Assembly (NCBI GenBank): GCA_963669155.1
Contig: OZ022578.1
Location: forward strand, 10,906,230 to 10,970,229
DNA: 64,000 bases
Reading direction: 5' to 3'
DNA from: Arbacia lixula
Taxonomy: Eukaryota > Echinodermata > Echinoidea > Arbacioida > Arbaciidae
Position numbers and translations under genes: made by a program. The notes beneath the pieces are model-generated. The model made no database searches. It worked only from the letters and a program-made list of their open reading frames with translations, and was not told where the DNA came from. Positions 1-12,892 of the stretch are shown in pieces (the stretch's first letter is position 1; every line of letters begins with the position of its first letter).

Positions 1-510
1 CGCGGTTTTTTTTTTGGTTTTGTTCTTTGAAGTCGTAAAAGCTATGTTAAGTATGTTTTTTGTTAGTGTGAAAATCCACCAGCATTGCTTTGAATTATAT
101 GAACAAAGAGGATAAAATGAAAGAAAATAAACCCGAAATTCATATTTTTTCTCAAATGAGTTTACATTACCTACCACACTACCCACACGCACACCCACAC
201 GCACATGCATACTTACATAAAAAGTCACGCACCTATTTATTTTTCACTTTGGTTCGATCTAATATTTGCATTGTATGCTTAGTAACAATGGAGCCAATAA
301 TAGTACAGCATATCATTAAAACTTTTCACATTATTTGGTATTCCAAATTCTAATAGCTTGGTGTATTTATCCATGGTAACCTCACCAATAAACACTACTC
401 TTCTTAAGGGACGTGTAATGAAGAACCGAAGTGTGGCGTTATTTGAGCATTGTTATCAAGACAACTGGATCTAAACAATGCGGGTAGAGCATGCAGCCCT
501 AGCATGCCTA
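1..510. other. Noncoding stretch, no gene seen
   Basis: AT-rich sequence with one short imperfect CA-rich patch near 175-210. The only open frames lack coding character. It ends at the start of an inverted-repeat element at 511. Confidence 0.5.
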
Positions 511-795
511 GGGGGTGTTTCATCAAGCTCTTCGTAAGCTACGAACGACTTTACGAACGACTGGTGATCGCTGCTTGTGCTAAATCCGATACCAATAATC
601 CTCATGAAATTTAACAAATTATAAGCTTTGTATTCAGACATTTGTTAACAACAAGAATGTTCATGTATAAACATCAGATTTGAACGGAGCTGATGGGAAT
701 CAAAATCATTGATAATGTGATTTAGCACAAGAAAGGGGTAACCAGTCGTTCGTAAAGTCGTTCGTAGCTTACGAACAGCTCGGTGAAACACCCCA
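511..795. mobile_element. MITE-like element with about 75-bp terminal inverted repeats
   Basis: The left arm (about 511-585) is repeated in inverted orientation at about 719-795. The outermost 57 bp are nearly identical and contain a direct motif CGTTCGTA-type repeat, and the outer ends read GGGGTGTTTCA and TGAAACACCCC. A second matching block (ATTTAGCACAAG) lies at the inner end of both arms. The internal 130 bp have no coding capacity. A nonautonomous DNA transposon is the natural reading. No clear target-site duplication is visible, so the superfamily is unassigned. Confidence 0.7.
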
Positions 796-861
796 GGTCC
801 AGGTTTAGCATACATATTAACTGAAACCACAGTTGCGAATGCATGCTAATGACTTGCTGTT

Positions 862-924
862 TGGCAGCCGCTGGTCTCGAACCCCTACCCTCCTGTGGAA
901 TGACCCCTTCTACACCACACCGCC
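862..924 (-). mobile_element. tRNA-derived SINE head or tRNA pseudogene
   Basis: On the minus strand an RNA polymerase III A box (TGGTGTAGAAGG, 917-906) is followed by a perfect B box (GGTTCGAGACC, 883-873). The A box starts eight bases into the unit, as in a tRNA. The A-to-B spacing is about ten bases short of a real tRNA and the acceptor ends (GGCGGTG and GGCTGCC) do not pair, so this is not a functional tRNA. A SINE head is most likely. Its body would run toward the TIR element at 511-795. Confidence 0.42.
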
Positions 925-944
925 TCACTAATAAAACACAGTGG

Positions 945-2930
945 AACACAATTACTCAGCCTGCGTTATGGTCTGCAGGTTAGCTCTCAATAATTTATCA
1001 CCAAACTAAGGACAAAAACTAAAACTCATTAGATATCCCCAGAAGGCAATTGTATTTTTCACAAACACTGCACACATTGATGTTATGTGAGGTTTTGACA
1101 CTTCGAGTCGAGATGAACATTTTGTTTATGATACAAGAAGGGGAGAGCGGGGAAAGAGAAAAATATAATGTCGACATAAGGAGAGACAAACAAGTAGGGA
1201 GGATGAAGAGATGCAGCGAGAGACAGAGATGGAGGAAACGAGGGGTGGGGGAGCAAGTGAGAGAAGAAGAAAAGGTGAGAGAGAGAGCCATGGACCCCTA
1301 TAAAATCTCGTTACCACAGTTGTCTACCACCAATGTCTGTCTGAAAATGGAAATAGATTCATCCATCAACGAAGGCTATTCCATAACGCCTTAACGCTAG
1401 GCCCCAATCCCCCCCGAAGCTTGATTCCCACTGTGACATTTTAAAAGCTGAGCCAAGCCGATTCACTCAACTCAGCTCAGCTACATCCCAACACCGAGCC
1501 CCCCATCCCCACCCCACCCCCACCCCTACCACCATCATCACACCCCCCCCCCCCCCCCCTCTCTTCGGGCGCCCCCTCGCTCTTTTAGCCCAGCAGAGTG
1601 CAAGGCTCAACATTCAAAAGGTATGGTAATGCATATTTTAACGTGGATCCATTTTAAGCTGCGCCATAAGGCATATACAGTACATGTGAAAAGTGGAAAC
1701 CGTAATGGTCACATATCTAAATGTAACAGGTTCAAGTGTGCAGCATATTAACCCCTGCAGAAACGAATGCGCTATTTTCGAGCAAACACTCTCCTGTAGT
1801 ACATGTCAAAAGATAGACGCGTGTGATATGATTACAAAAAGTATTTACATACACTCATAAACACATACATACGTGCATTGATTGTTATCTTAAATATATT
1901 TTGCGCTGTGTTTCACTTTAAATGGATATTACCTCACGTATTAAACTTTTCCGACCTTACTACAATAACATCTTTGGCATTTCCGTGCATACAAGTGGCA
2001 AATTAAGACTTTTAAACTTAAGGACGAAGTTCTTTGTCTGGATGTCTCAGAGCATGTCAGTTTTGCACGTGGGAGAACACTTATACATGGTAGGAATTTT
2101 GAAATACACGATGTCAACGTACTGCTTTGCGACTGGCTGACTCACAGGACCCGCTCATTGGATTTGTACATGAAGGTGGAGTCGCAATCCCAGTCGTAGG
2201 CCCTAACGACTACAGAATCGTGGCATAATCGTTACGTCTGCGGTGGCCTTTACGTTTGGACTACTGGATGAATACATCTTGTATATTCTGTTCGGTGATG
2301 TTTGTGCCGGCCTTCGATGAGCCACAAACATACGCAACAACTTAGTGGTGACCAACAACCACTCGACAACGTGACGAAAATTGTCATCATGTTATTGAGT
2401 ACACAAACATAATAAAAGTCATGTTAACGATGACACACACAGAATCGCGTTCATGCGAATGATGACACAAACGCAATTGCGGTGAGAATCCATGGGTCTA
2501 TCATTTCTAAACCTGACTCTGAAATTGAGCAGGAAGTGGCTGGATATGCCAACATTTTCGGCTCCTAGTTGATACAATGTCTGGTAATATGTTCATTTAC
2601 TTCTCATTTTTTATTTTCTCAAGAAAGTATTGTCTGTGTGGTTTACTTGCAGTGATATAACTTTTGTCGGTGTTTATATTATACATATGGTACTGTTTTA
2701 TACACCAAATACAGCATAATTTATTTCCGTATCATTGCGCTGCACATCGTACGTAAGTTATTATCTGCGTTAAGTAAATACGGCATGTACGAAAATTGAC
2801 GATAAAAGATAAATCGAAAATGCACTCTGTGTAAACTCTGTGTTTGCGTTGTACATCATGCATGCCAATTGTAATTTGTAATATTTGCCATTTTGATAAA
2901 CGTTAGATATGCGCACCGGAGAGAGAAAAA
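945..2930. other. Noncoding stretch with purine-rich and C-rich patches
   Basis: A GA-rich patch lies at about 1135-1290, a CA/C-rich patch at 1500-1542 and a C17 homopolymer at 1543-1559 that runs into CT. The remainder is AT-rich with no recognised coding segment. Confidence 0.5.
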
Positions 2931-2933
2931 GGA

Positions 2934-2998
<65 letters not shown>
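2934..2998. repeat. Compound microsatellite (TG)n(AG)n
   Basis: About 17 bases of TG are followed directly by about 48 bases of AG with one interruption. Confidence 0.95.
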
Positions 2999-3177
2999 GA
3001 GGGTATATGGAAAAAACATAAATGCTTGAATAAATACGTTTTCTCCCTAAATATATGTACATTTATACATATATTTCAATAAAAAGAAAGAACGAGAGAG
3101 AAATATGAGTTAGAGCATAAGAGAGAGAACATAAACAGAAATGAATTGATACATAGAAAAGGAAGGATAGATATTAG

Positions 3178-3267
3178 GAAAGAAGGAGAGAGAGAGAAAT
3201 AGAGAGAGAAAGAGAGATAAATAGACCCGGTGTGTGTGTGTGTGTGTGTGTGTGTGGGGGGGGGGGG
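3178..3267. repeat. AG-rich patch, (TG)n and poly-G
   Basis: A broken AG tract is followed by a (TG) array at 3230-3256 that runs straight into a run of about 12 G. Confidence 0.95.
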
Positions 3268-3269
3268 AT

Positions 3270-4600
3270 TCGGAGTGGAGGCGAGTGTACAGAAGCACGA
3301 ATTTACGTGCCATTGATAATGTTAACTGTGGCTTTACAGAACATAAAATTACGTTAACATTTTTTGTGCCAGAAAATATGAATATAAACAAAATAGATCA
3401 CATGAATCACATCGTTTATTACACAGCAAAGATAGCAGTCTGCGGTAGAAATCAGTTTTCATTTCATCTTGCCATCCACTGTCACGATAAAAACTCCGGC
3501 ATTAACAGATTAACAAAACTATTCTGAAAAAAAAAACAGTTTAGAATGTTTTAAATACTAGTACGAAATGACAACTTAAACACCTTGTGCATCTACGTGC
3601 ATCATCAGATTTTGTCATCGCTGGCTCCATCTGTTTTGGAGAAGAGCTTAGAAAAGGCAGTTTGGGTGTTTATCGCTAGTGCGAGGTATCGTCTATCTCT
3701 CTCTCTCTAGAAAAAAGGTGTGCATAATTACGTATTTGTTCTGAGTTCATCGGCGGGGCGGGACTTAGTTGCGGGTGATGACGTAATACAAGCACGCTGT
3801 TAGTAGAGATTACCCCCTAATCAGCTTCTTAGGAGTGGCAAACACCTGCTGATCCTCGGGCACCGAGCAGCAGAAAGAATCGGATTAAACCAAAAGGAGA
3901 AATCATACGTAGGATCGCGTTCATCTGCATGCATCGAAAGCGGAAAAGCAGACATGAGAACTTTGTTAAAAGCAAAAGGAAAATTAGACGAATTATTAGA
4001 AAGCTAAATGTCTTTTTCTACTGATATCAAAATGAGTCGTTTACGTTTCTTATTACATCCATATTTCATGATCACTTCCTAGAAACAAGTACGATGACAT
4101 ACTGTTGCATCATTATTAGCTTGTTTTAATAATAATAAGATACTTTACACAATATTTTCTGATCGGAGCCCCCCCCCCCTAAAAAAAACACAACGAAAAC
4201 GGTTTGAATATGACCATGATGCATATCCCACGTAAGCTGCATGAACAGGAAAAAAATAAAATATTGTAATCTCTCTATAATATTCGAGAATGGGAGTTTA
4301 TTTCAACGCGGAAGTTAAGAGTCTAGGTCTAGAAGATGAATTAACGAGAAACTATAGGTATCGTCTAGAGTCGGCGAAGTATTAAAGTTTACCACTCTTG
4401 AAATGTTTTGTATAGAGTTCTTGTGGGGACAGACCGGGGCACCGCCTATATTATGTCACGGCGTTACCTGGGCACAGCTATGTCACCGAAAACAGACAAT
4501 GAAAAAGACCGATTATTACATACCAATCCGTATTCGAACGGACGAATGTTAACAGGTTTTTATGCCTGAAGTTCCTGGCATCGCCTTTAATGGAACTAGC
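3270..4600. other. Noncoding stretch
   Basis: No protein or RNA gene recognised. It contains short homopolymers (C9 near 4171, A-runs near 3526) and a weak CT run near 3694. It ends at the inferred 3' end of the LINE. Confidence 0.45.
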
Positions 4601-5010
4601 AACGTTATGGGTTTTATTTCAGAATCATAAAATATAAATATTTACACATTTACTATACATATAAAATAAAAAGAAAATGAGAATGGAAGCTGCAAAAAAA
4701 CCTATAAGGTTTGACGGTGCAGCTCTATATAAAATATAAACGATCGTTACAAAAAATGTAATCAACAAAATTGATTTATATAAAAGACAACAAACAACCT
4801 ATAAATAATCGCAAACATACACACAGTTATACATCAGCACACCCACACATACAGTTTAGAATACATACATGTACAATAATAATAATAAATCGTTTGGACA
4901 ACTCATGTAGGTTACTCAGAGTATTTAGATAAAAAAAATATTTTCAAGTTTAGCTTTAAGAGAATTTATAGTACTGGAAGAAGTAATATTTGAACTAAGA
5001 GAATTCCAAA

Positions 5011-6785
5011 TTATAGGACCTTGATGTCTAAATATTTGAAGTATTTTAGTTGTTTTAACCTGATGGCAATGCAATTTGGAACTAGAACGTGTATTATGAT
5101 GATGAAATGGGGTATCATACCAAACGAAATTTGCAAATTTGCAATATTAACTGGAAGTAAGTTATTTTTATTGCGGAACATTAGCTGTGCTATTTTAAAC
5201 TTGATAAGTTCAAAAATATTGAAGGTCTTTAAGCGAAGAAAAAGTGGCTTGGATGGAGAAATATAAAAGGATGATGTGCAAATTCGTAGAGCCTTTTTCT
5301 GTAACCTATATATGATATCTAACTTAGTAGGTTCTGTCCTATCCCAAACAACATTGCAATATTGAATATAAGACAAAAACCAATGAATTGTATAGTATCA
5401 AAAGATGGGTTTCAGGTAACGCCAATTGCAATTTAAATAAAAGTCCAACATTCTTGGATATCTTCTTACTAACTTTTCTTCTATAATTATCAAAACTTAA
5501 TTTGTTGTCGAATAGTATACCCAAAAATCTTACTGAAGGTGAGAATGACAATTTGACGTGATCAATAAAGATTTCAATATTGGAAACATCACATGATTTA
5601 CTATTTCCAAAGTAAAAAAGCTTGTTTTTCAGTATTAATATAATAATCTATTTGCTTTAAACCACTCAGTAACTTTTGACAATTCTTATTATTTATTTCA
5701 AACAGTCTATCAATATTTTCATGAGATGCTATGATTGTAGTATCATCAGAAAACAGAGTAAAATTGAAGAATGATGAAGATTTACAAAAATCATTGATAT
5801 ATAAAAAAAACAATAATGGTCCCAGAATAGAGCCTTGGGGCACACCACAAGTCATTTTTGCATTTCATGATCTAAAAGAATTATATGAAACAAATTGATA
5901 ACGATTATATGAATATTCAGTAAACCATTTATGCGAGATGCCACGCACGCCAAAGTAAGTCAGTTTATATAGAATAATTTTATGATCAATTAAGTTAAAC
6001 GCCTTGGTAAAATCAATAAAGATACCATATGAATGAAGCTTTTTTTAACATTTGACTTTAGATAATCATGTACATCAATCAAAGCGAGTTCACAAATGTG
6101 GTTTGCTCTAACACCATGAAAATCATGGTAAAATATTTATTGGACGATATTTTTCAAATATATATTCATCACCCCTTTTATATAATGGTGTCATTTTACC
6201 GATTTTGAGTTGAGTAGGTACTACTCCGGTGCTAAGTGAATTATTAAAAATAGCAATGAGTGGTGCTGTGATATAATGGATAACAGTTTTTAAAATTATT
6301 GGACTTAAACCATCAAAACCCGTTGAGTCTTTCATTTTGAGATTTCTAACAATTTCAATTATTTCATGCTCATTTGTAGGAAAGAAAAACAATTGTGTTT
6401 TGGCAAGCAGTAGGCAAGTACGAAACAAAGGTGTTATGGTCAGAATTGTGGACAGCATTATTTATATGGTATTGGCAATGTTTGAAAAGTATGCATTAAA
6501 TTTATCAACGATATTCTGGTAGTCTGTTAGTCTTACACCGTCTTTAAGAAAATACTCTGGAAGTGACTTTCGTTTCTTCTTATCAATGATAGCATTAATG
6601 ACGTGCAAAGTTTTTTTCATGTTATGTTTATGTTTTAGAAGTAGATCAGAATAATAATGTTTACGGGCAACTAGTAGTATTTTATTACGCTTGTTTCGAT
6701 AAGATTTAAATTTGCGTTCATTTCCAGGTGAACGTTTATTACAAAAACATTTATATAACTCATCTCTAGTACTCATAGTTTTCAA
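5011..6785 (-). pseudogene. LINE reverse transcriptase domain and C-terminal region, broken
   Basis: Minus-strand pieces carry the linker (6785-6462), early RT motifs (KMKDSTGFDGLSP and KYRPINILP, 6458-6123), IDFTKAFNLIDH (about 6030-5985), GVPQGSILGPLLF (about 5848-5810) and the catalytic box FSDDTT, where FADD is usual. The two Asp are kept. Thumb and tail segments continue as SVRFLGILFDNKLSF (5551-5339) and WDRTEPTKL to LLPVNIA (5376-5011). Stops occur at about 6464 and 5868, with two or more frame changes, so no functional enzyme could be made. Confidence 0.88.
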
Positions 6786-6982
6786 GAAGGACCTTGTTAT
6801 CCATGGTTTCTGAGGGGCCTTGCGTTTCTTGCATTTTTTAAAGATGAAATTAGAGTGATATATTTCTTTGAATTTAGAGAGAAACGTATTGTATGCTGAA
6901 TTAGCATCACTGTTGTTGTGTATTTCTTACTAATCTATTTTTGACAAGTCATTTTTGAAATGCTGAATAGTAGTCTCATTTA

Positions 6983-7838
6983 TTAGTCGATGTTCAGGAG
7001 TGTTACTAGTTTCTTTAGAGTTATGAGAGACACTAGTAGTTGGGAAAACTGTAAAATAGGTAAGTGATCTGTGTTACAATTATAGAATATACCTGAATTT
7101 GTTTCTTTGCAAAGTACATTTGTTATAATATTGTATATTAATGTTGCCGATGACTGGGATATACGAGTTGGTTTATAAATCAAAGGGTGAAACGAATTGT
7201 CGTACAATACATTGACAAAGTCATTAATACATTTTACAGAAGAATTGGGAATATTAATATTGCAATCACCCATGATATAAACTTCTTTATTCTTTTTCTG
7301 CAGTTTTTCAAGACAAATATTCAAACAGTCATTAAAATGAGATATATTAGTTTTAGGATCTCTGTAGATTACACCCATAACAATTTTTTTCCTTAGACAG
7401 AAGGTTGATTTCAAAGAATAGTGACTCACATAATTCCACAGGTAAATGAACATCAGTTCTAATAGATACATCCAAATTGTCACGGACAAAGAAAGCTACT
7501 CCACCTCCTCTACCATTGTTCCTATCATTGTGATAAAAATCATATCCACTGATATAAAAAAGAAGAGGTGTGCTATCATGAATCCAGGTTTCACTAAAAC
7601 CATATACTGAAAAGGGTGCATCAAGATCAGAAATGAAATGACTAATGGAATCAAAGTTTTTAGAGAAACTTCTAGAGTTCAAATGCAGTAAGCTGAAACG
7701 TTCATTTTCTTTAAACATGTATTTACTTTTAAATTCGTTTGACAGAAAGTAGTCACAGGAATTGTCACTTTAAGCAAAGTTTAAATCTGGGTCTATGTCA
7801 CTGAAAAAAAGTCAAAATCACTAGAACTTACTTTTTTT
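6983..7838 (-). pseudogene. LINE endonuclease domain, broken
   Basis: In these elements this domain nicks target DNA to prime reverse transcription. Visible in order on the minus strand: the start LLHLNSRSF, the active-site Glu in SETW, the glycine motif RGGGVAFFVRD, then after a frame change GVIYRDP, the GDCNINI metal/catalytic motif, SATLIYNI (family usually has Asp where Tyr is seen) and TDHLPI (SDH-type catalytic His). The open frame extends upstream of the Met at 7718 through SCDYF to an in-frame TAA near 7768 and then DIDPD, which looks like the real N-terminal region. One indel near a T-run at about 7807 breaks that too. At least one frame change lies near 7390. Confidence 0.85.
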
Positions 7839-7839
7839 C

Positions 7840-8580
7840 TTTAGTTTTCCTTTAGGTTATATTGAAAATTGGCTGTCCCCGCTATGGGAAAGCAGCATAT
7901 CTGAAATAAATCCAGTCAATTCATCTCTAACCCCTATTTTGTTTGGTACTGTTAAAATAATCACGTTTATTACTTTACATATCCAAGTGAAGTTGCACAA
8001 TACAGTAAAAAAGGGTAATGTCTCATTTATATACGGCCCCAACGTGAGATATAGCAAAACGGCAGTAGTACGCGTAGTCTCTATACAACTTTTTGAATAA
8101 AACTAGCTACATTTCAAGACAAAGAAGGCACGTTTATCGAATCCCTCTTGTGAATAGCTTGACAGACAAATGTCAGACTTCGCGCGAAATCTTGCCATCT
8201 AAAGCTAAAAATAAGAGACACCCGAGAATATTGATGGCAGAGAGGGTGATAAAAAGAGGGGGATTGGAAATGAGGGAGGGGAGATTAAGACTAAGAAAAG
8301 AAATGACACACATATGGACGCATAGCCGATAGATGCTTTATATCTTTGTCAATTAAGCATTATTTTAAAAATATGTGTCTCGTTCTCTATGACAACGAAG
8401 AGGGAGCAAGAAATACAGAGGAAAGTGGATGAAAAAGGCCATATGAAACCGCATAAAAACATGAAAATAAAATGTTGATATATAGCATGATATGATATCG
8501 ACATTTCATTGACAATGTGACATAAGAGGATAGAGGTACAAGGTAAAACCTTAGGTAAAACGTTAGGTAAGGAAAGGTAA
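7840..8580. other. Possible LINE 5' region and noncoding DNA
   Basis: This may hold the 5' leader of the LINE. A minus-strand frame at 8057-7857 has no recognised domain. The rest is GA-leaning with no gene seen. Confidence 0.4.
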
Positions 8581-8583
8581 TAA

Positions 8584-8740
8584 GAAAGAAAAAGAGATAA
8601 CCGGGTAGGGGGGGGGGAGGGGAGAGGAGAGAAGGATGTTCAAATTTACAGAGGAAGAGAGAGAGAGAGAGAGAGTGAGAGGGGGAGAGGGAGAGAGAGT
8701 GTGTGTGTGTGTGACAGAGAGAGAGGTGAGATGATAAAAG
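8584..8740. repeat. Purine-rich low-complexity tract
   Basis: G-rich run near 8608, then AG arrays interrupted by a short TG array at about 8700-8713. Confidence 0.9.
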
Positions 8741-8854
8741 ACGGATTGGGGCTACTTTAGAATTCTCGCGCCAGTGATGCAAATCAAACCGCGGTGGCGG
8801 CGGATGTATCCGGCAGGGAGTGTTGGGTCGCTCGGCTGGTGGCGTCTCACCTTT

Positions 8855-9090
8855 CATTCTTTCACTCTCTCTCTCTCTCTCTCTCCCTCTTTCACTCTCT
8901 CCCTCCTTCACTCTCTCCCCCTTTCCCTCTCTCCCTCTTTCACTCTCTCCCTCTTTCACTCGTTCACTCTTTTCCTCATTCACTCTCTCCCTCGTCCATT
9001 CTTTCCTTTTTCCTTCTTTCCTTCTCCCTCTTACACTCTCTTTCTCTTTCACTCTTTCCTTTTTCACACTCTCCCTCTTCCACTCTTTCA
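8855..9090. repeat. Degenerate pyrimidine minisatellite
   Basis: Repeated variants of a roughly 16-bp unit, CACTCTCTCCCTCTTT, fill about 230 bp with almost no purines on this strand except the A of each CAC. Long open frames on both strands here are artefacts of the repeat. Confidence 0.85.
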
Positions 9091-9389
9091 CGCTGTACGG
9101 CAGAAGGGACGTTGTCTTGAATCGGGCCCAGATACGTGAGATAAAGTCTTAATGAATATATATTTTTTCTTTTAATGTAATGTGAAGAGAAGACCGATGC
9201 AACTAATGATCTTATCCATTATTTTTTGGCAGTGTACATTAATAGTTTAATGTGTTAAAGTCTGTCGATTTCGAAAAATAATGTATGTCGCCTTTATGTT
9301 GACTAAGATTTATGTCAATTATTAATGTTCCCTGTCAGAATAACTCTATAGTTCTGTCACTGCCTCTGTCTTTGGCGCCGTTTCTTTCT

Positions 9390-9443
9390 TTCTTTCTTTC
9401 TCTTTCTCCCCCCCCCCTCCCCCCCCCCCCCCCACACACACAC
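9390..9443. repeat. CTTT, poly-C and CA microsatellite cluster
   Basis: A TTTC array is followed by a C-run of more than 20 bases with one T interruption and a short CA array. Confidence 0.9.
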
Positions 9444-12400
9444 ATGTCATGTACACACATGCACACATACACGAATACTGCGTTGGTGTTGTAGCAAGAA
9501 CAGTGGACTGCACCTGTTCTTCAATCCTGTGATTTGAAGGGCAAACTCGACTGGCCACCCGGTGTCCAATCCGCCCACCCTCCATTCAACAGCCTTCACG
9601 GTCTAAGCGAAGCTGGCGTGTCAAACATATAGCACTACACATATTGCGTACCACCATCACATTACATTACACCATAGCATAATGCGTGACGACACATACA
9701 CCATTCATATACCGCACATATACCATTCATATACCACTGTAAACCTCATGGCGTCGTTTTAACACGGTGTCATGGAAATTCATCTGCTTGTGAACCATTG
9801 GGTCAAAGTTACATGAATCCCTTCCCCAATTATTCAATCTATTTGTAGAATTAATTCAAGAAATATTCCTGCAATTTTTGAATTTTGTTCAGTATTGCGT
9901 ATGTTTGGTATGGCGTGATCAGTGAACTATTCATGGTAAAAGAACATATACTCGTAGATGAAAAAAGAGTGACAGGATATTTGTTGTATCTGTCTCTGTG
10001 CGTGTGTGAATATATATATATTTCTGTGTGCGCGTATTTGTGTGTGTGTGTGTGTGTGTGTGGGTCGTCAGTATTGATATTGCAGTATAGGTAGTATATT
10101 CGAAATGGTCCGAAGAATGGCGACTCATAGATATGCAGAATGAAAGTAGGAGCAGCTACATACAAATGTGATCAATTTAATGAATATTGATACACATTTC
10201 AGATTTAAAAATGTTTTCTTCAATGACGCAGTTGCGCTATATTTCTACAGATTCACATTTTTATTCAAAGATCTCTCTCTGCCTATACGTACACACGTAC
10301 AAGTAGATATGTTGTTGGTTATGTAAATGTCCATCTAAATATATATCTATATGATATCCCTTTGTACTGCATGCCCTGGGTAACTACGTTTTTAGGAAAA
10401 TGAATACGCGCGGAAAACACCTTCAGGCCTGTTTACGGAAATATGCTATTTTCCGTTTCCAAAACAGATGTTGAACTCGATTTGACAGTGGAGATTGTCA
10501 GTTCGTGGTTATATCGAAACGGCGATCAATAGCTGGACACGTTCTTGTCACCCTCATTTCGTCACAACCGTACGTCACAAAGAATGGACATAAATAAGAA
10601 CTCCATTCAAGAGTGTCTTCTGCCTCATGTTTTTAAATAGATATCTATTACTTTAGGACTCGGGCTCAAATAAATATACATATATTTTTTTTTAATGACG
10701 ATACACACTTATTTCGCACTTCACGATCATCTTAATGGCTAAAAGTGTGCAGTAACATGTTCTGTACAGTGTGTCTTCAAATGAGTGACTTGTCATATTT
10801 CATTCACGTTTACAATGGATGGCTCCTCCCTTGTGTCAAATACGTACCGGCAGCACGTGCCAATGGCTACGTTATTGGTTTTAACGAGACCCTGACCCAC
10901 ATGCCTTCAGGAAATCACAAAGATGTCTTGTTTGTTGCCATGGATACGGAAACAGGTTTATGCTTTTTTGTTTGGAAAATTGATTGGACTTCAATGTTTC
11001 TTCTTGTACTGTCGCATATGTGGAAATTACATTAGAATGTATTTTGCGCTCTGTGGCTAAATATAACAGACATTCTGTATTTTGGTAGCTCTTTTAGGGG
11101 GAAAAGAATTGAATAATTATTTGACAGATGTCTAGAAATTTTCAAAAGTGTACACAACCAGAACTAACGTTGAAGTTGAAATAAAAACAAATTAATTATA
11201 CGGGGGTTCATCGATATTTTTGATTAGTGATGATTTGATGACAAATACGGTCATAGATGCATCTCCACGAATGACAAACATTGATCAAACATATACGATA
11301 AGCAGGAAATTCTATTAGTCTTCCGTGTTAAAGGAGGCGATCCCCGACACTGCGATATTGTAGAGGAGTATAGGTCAGTATTAATTGTTATCAATCGTCA
11401 GGATCATTCAATGAAATACCCTATCATGGTAATGAGAAATGAGAAAAAAAACCATATATGTCAAATATTGCATATAATTCATTTACCCGAGAATAGCCCA
11501 GGTAAAGATGAGACCGCAATAAATTGATATTTGACGGCCGTCGCCTCGAAAAGTACAGCATCTCAAACCTGTGGACCAGTTTGATTATAAAAAAGGACAT
11601 CTCATTAACACATATATGTACCAAACCTCACACGACAGTACATCAATCAATTAGCGCACGTGTGGATGTGTGTATGTGTGTGTGTTTGTGTGTGGATAAA
11701 GGAGGGGGGGGCATAACAAATCCCACTAATAACATTGCGACCTTGGGACGGGTTAATCACATGGCGGGTACATGAAAGCAAATCTTAGCTGGCAGTGTTG
11801 TCACACGCTGTTATTACATGAAGCAATATATGACGGCCACCAATATATCGACACAGTGTTGATGTCCTTTAACGTCATGCTACCCGTTTGATGATACAGC
11901 TTGGCTGCCAAGTTGTACATTTCTCGATAGGAGTAGGCGAGGAGGTCAGGAAGCAGATGTGGAAGGCTACTGACAAAAATGATTTAATACCATGCCCATT
12001 GACTTATTGTGGTCCAATTCAAATATTCAAGAATTCTAAGCGTGTGCAATTATGGTAAACATGTGGGAGAGTCTTCCTTGTGTGTACGAGTTGTCTCCGT
12101 GACACTGTTGGGATTGCTGTCCCAAGAATGAGGAAAATATCAAAAATTGGAGAAAAACCCGCGAGCACAGAAGCAATTTTCCGCTTTCTGATTTTCATGA
12201 ATATTGATGTTCACTTTTTTTCAGCGATGTTTCTATATAAAGTATATTTCCAAACCGCTATTCCTTTATTTTTCACATATAAAGCAAATTATCAAATTGT
12301 AACAACTCGAAAATATAATCACGGATAAAATGGATTCTTGTTTCGCAGTTGACTGAAACACGATGCCATTCTGTAACAAGCTTGTCATCTACGCTGAATA

Positions 12401-12840
12401 ATGAATTAAACTATTCCTCCACAAGGCCCTTTTGTGCCATCTATTGATTGAATTTTGGTAAGCGATATATTGTTTGAGAAACAAAATGAAATAAATATTC
12501 AAGCAATGTGGTCATTTCCCAATATGGCATCCTGAACTAGGGACAGTATTCAGTCAAGTCAATTAGTTTGCCACTCTTTATATCATGATTGATGGGGAAG
12601 AAATTTACATTATTGGCTGGTCGTGACGATTTCTCCTCTTAAAAATTACGGTTATTCTATTTCGTTCATTTGCGTAAAAGTATGATACACTTTTACAAAA
12701 TGTCTTGTTCTCATTCTGGACTTGACGTAGCCAGCGTTAACATAGCATATTACACATTCAGGTAACAGAAAACTTAGTTCTCATCAGCTGAATTGAATTC
12801 ATTTGGTATATGTTAAATATAACATATATGTTACATATAT
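9444..12840. other. Noncoding stretch with a (TG)n array
   Basis: It contains a (TG) array at 10039-10062 and a short TG-rich patch at 11666-11693. Open frames at 10745-11035 and 12080-12328 show no recognisable domain and no codon bias, so they are not called. Confidence 0.45.
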
Positions 12841-12842
12841 AT

Positions 12843-12891
12843 TGGTATATGGTATATATGGTATATGGTATATGGTATGGTATATGGTATG
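12843..12891. repeat. Short (GGTATAT)n tandem repeat
   Basis: Seven-base GGTATAT units with one-unit length variants (GGTAT, GGTATATAT) fill about 50 bp. Confidence 0.85.
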
Positions 12892-12892
12892 C

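Larger units (their letters stand above)
4608..7838 (-). mobile_element. Degenerate non-LTR retrotransposon (CR1/Jockey-type LINE)
   Basis: Minus-strand segments read in order as an apurinic-type endonuclease (7838-6983), a linker (6785-6462) and a reverse transcriptase with a C-terminal region (6458-5011). This is the ORF2 layout of CR1/Jockey-group LINEs. No ORF1 is recognised upstream. The 3' UTR is AT-rich, and the 3' end is placed near 4608, after an AATAAA-like tail, by inference. Frame changes at about 7390, 5600 and 5350 and several stops show it is dead. A precise clade cannot be given without a phylogeny. Confidence 0.85.

Noticed and set aside
2900..3268. Repeats considered as a CRISPR-like or satellite array
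   Set aside because: Simple dinucleotide arrays without spacer structure; no CRISPR anywhere in the window.
8387..9152. Several long ORFs on both strands
   Set aside because: They are translations of a degenerate pyrimidine minisatellite (Leu/Ser/Pro or Glu/Arg repeats).
10745..11035. 96-codon plus-strand ORF
   Set aside because: No recognised domain, no splice support and ordinary composition.
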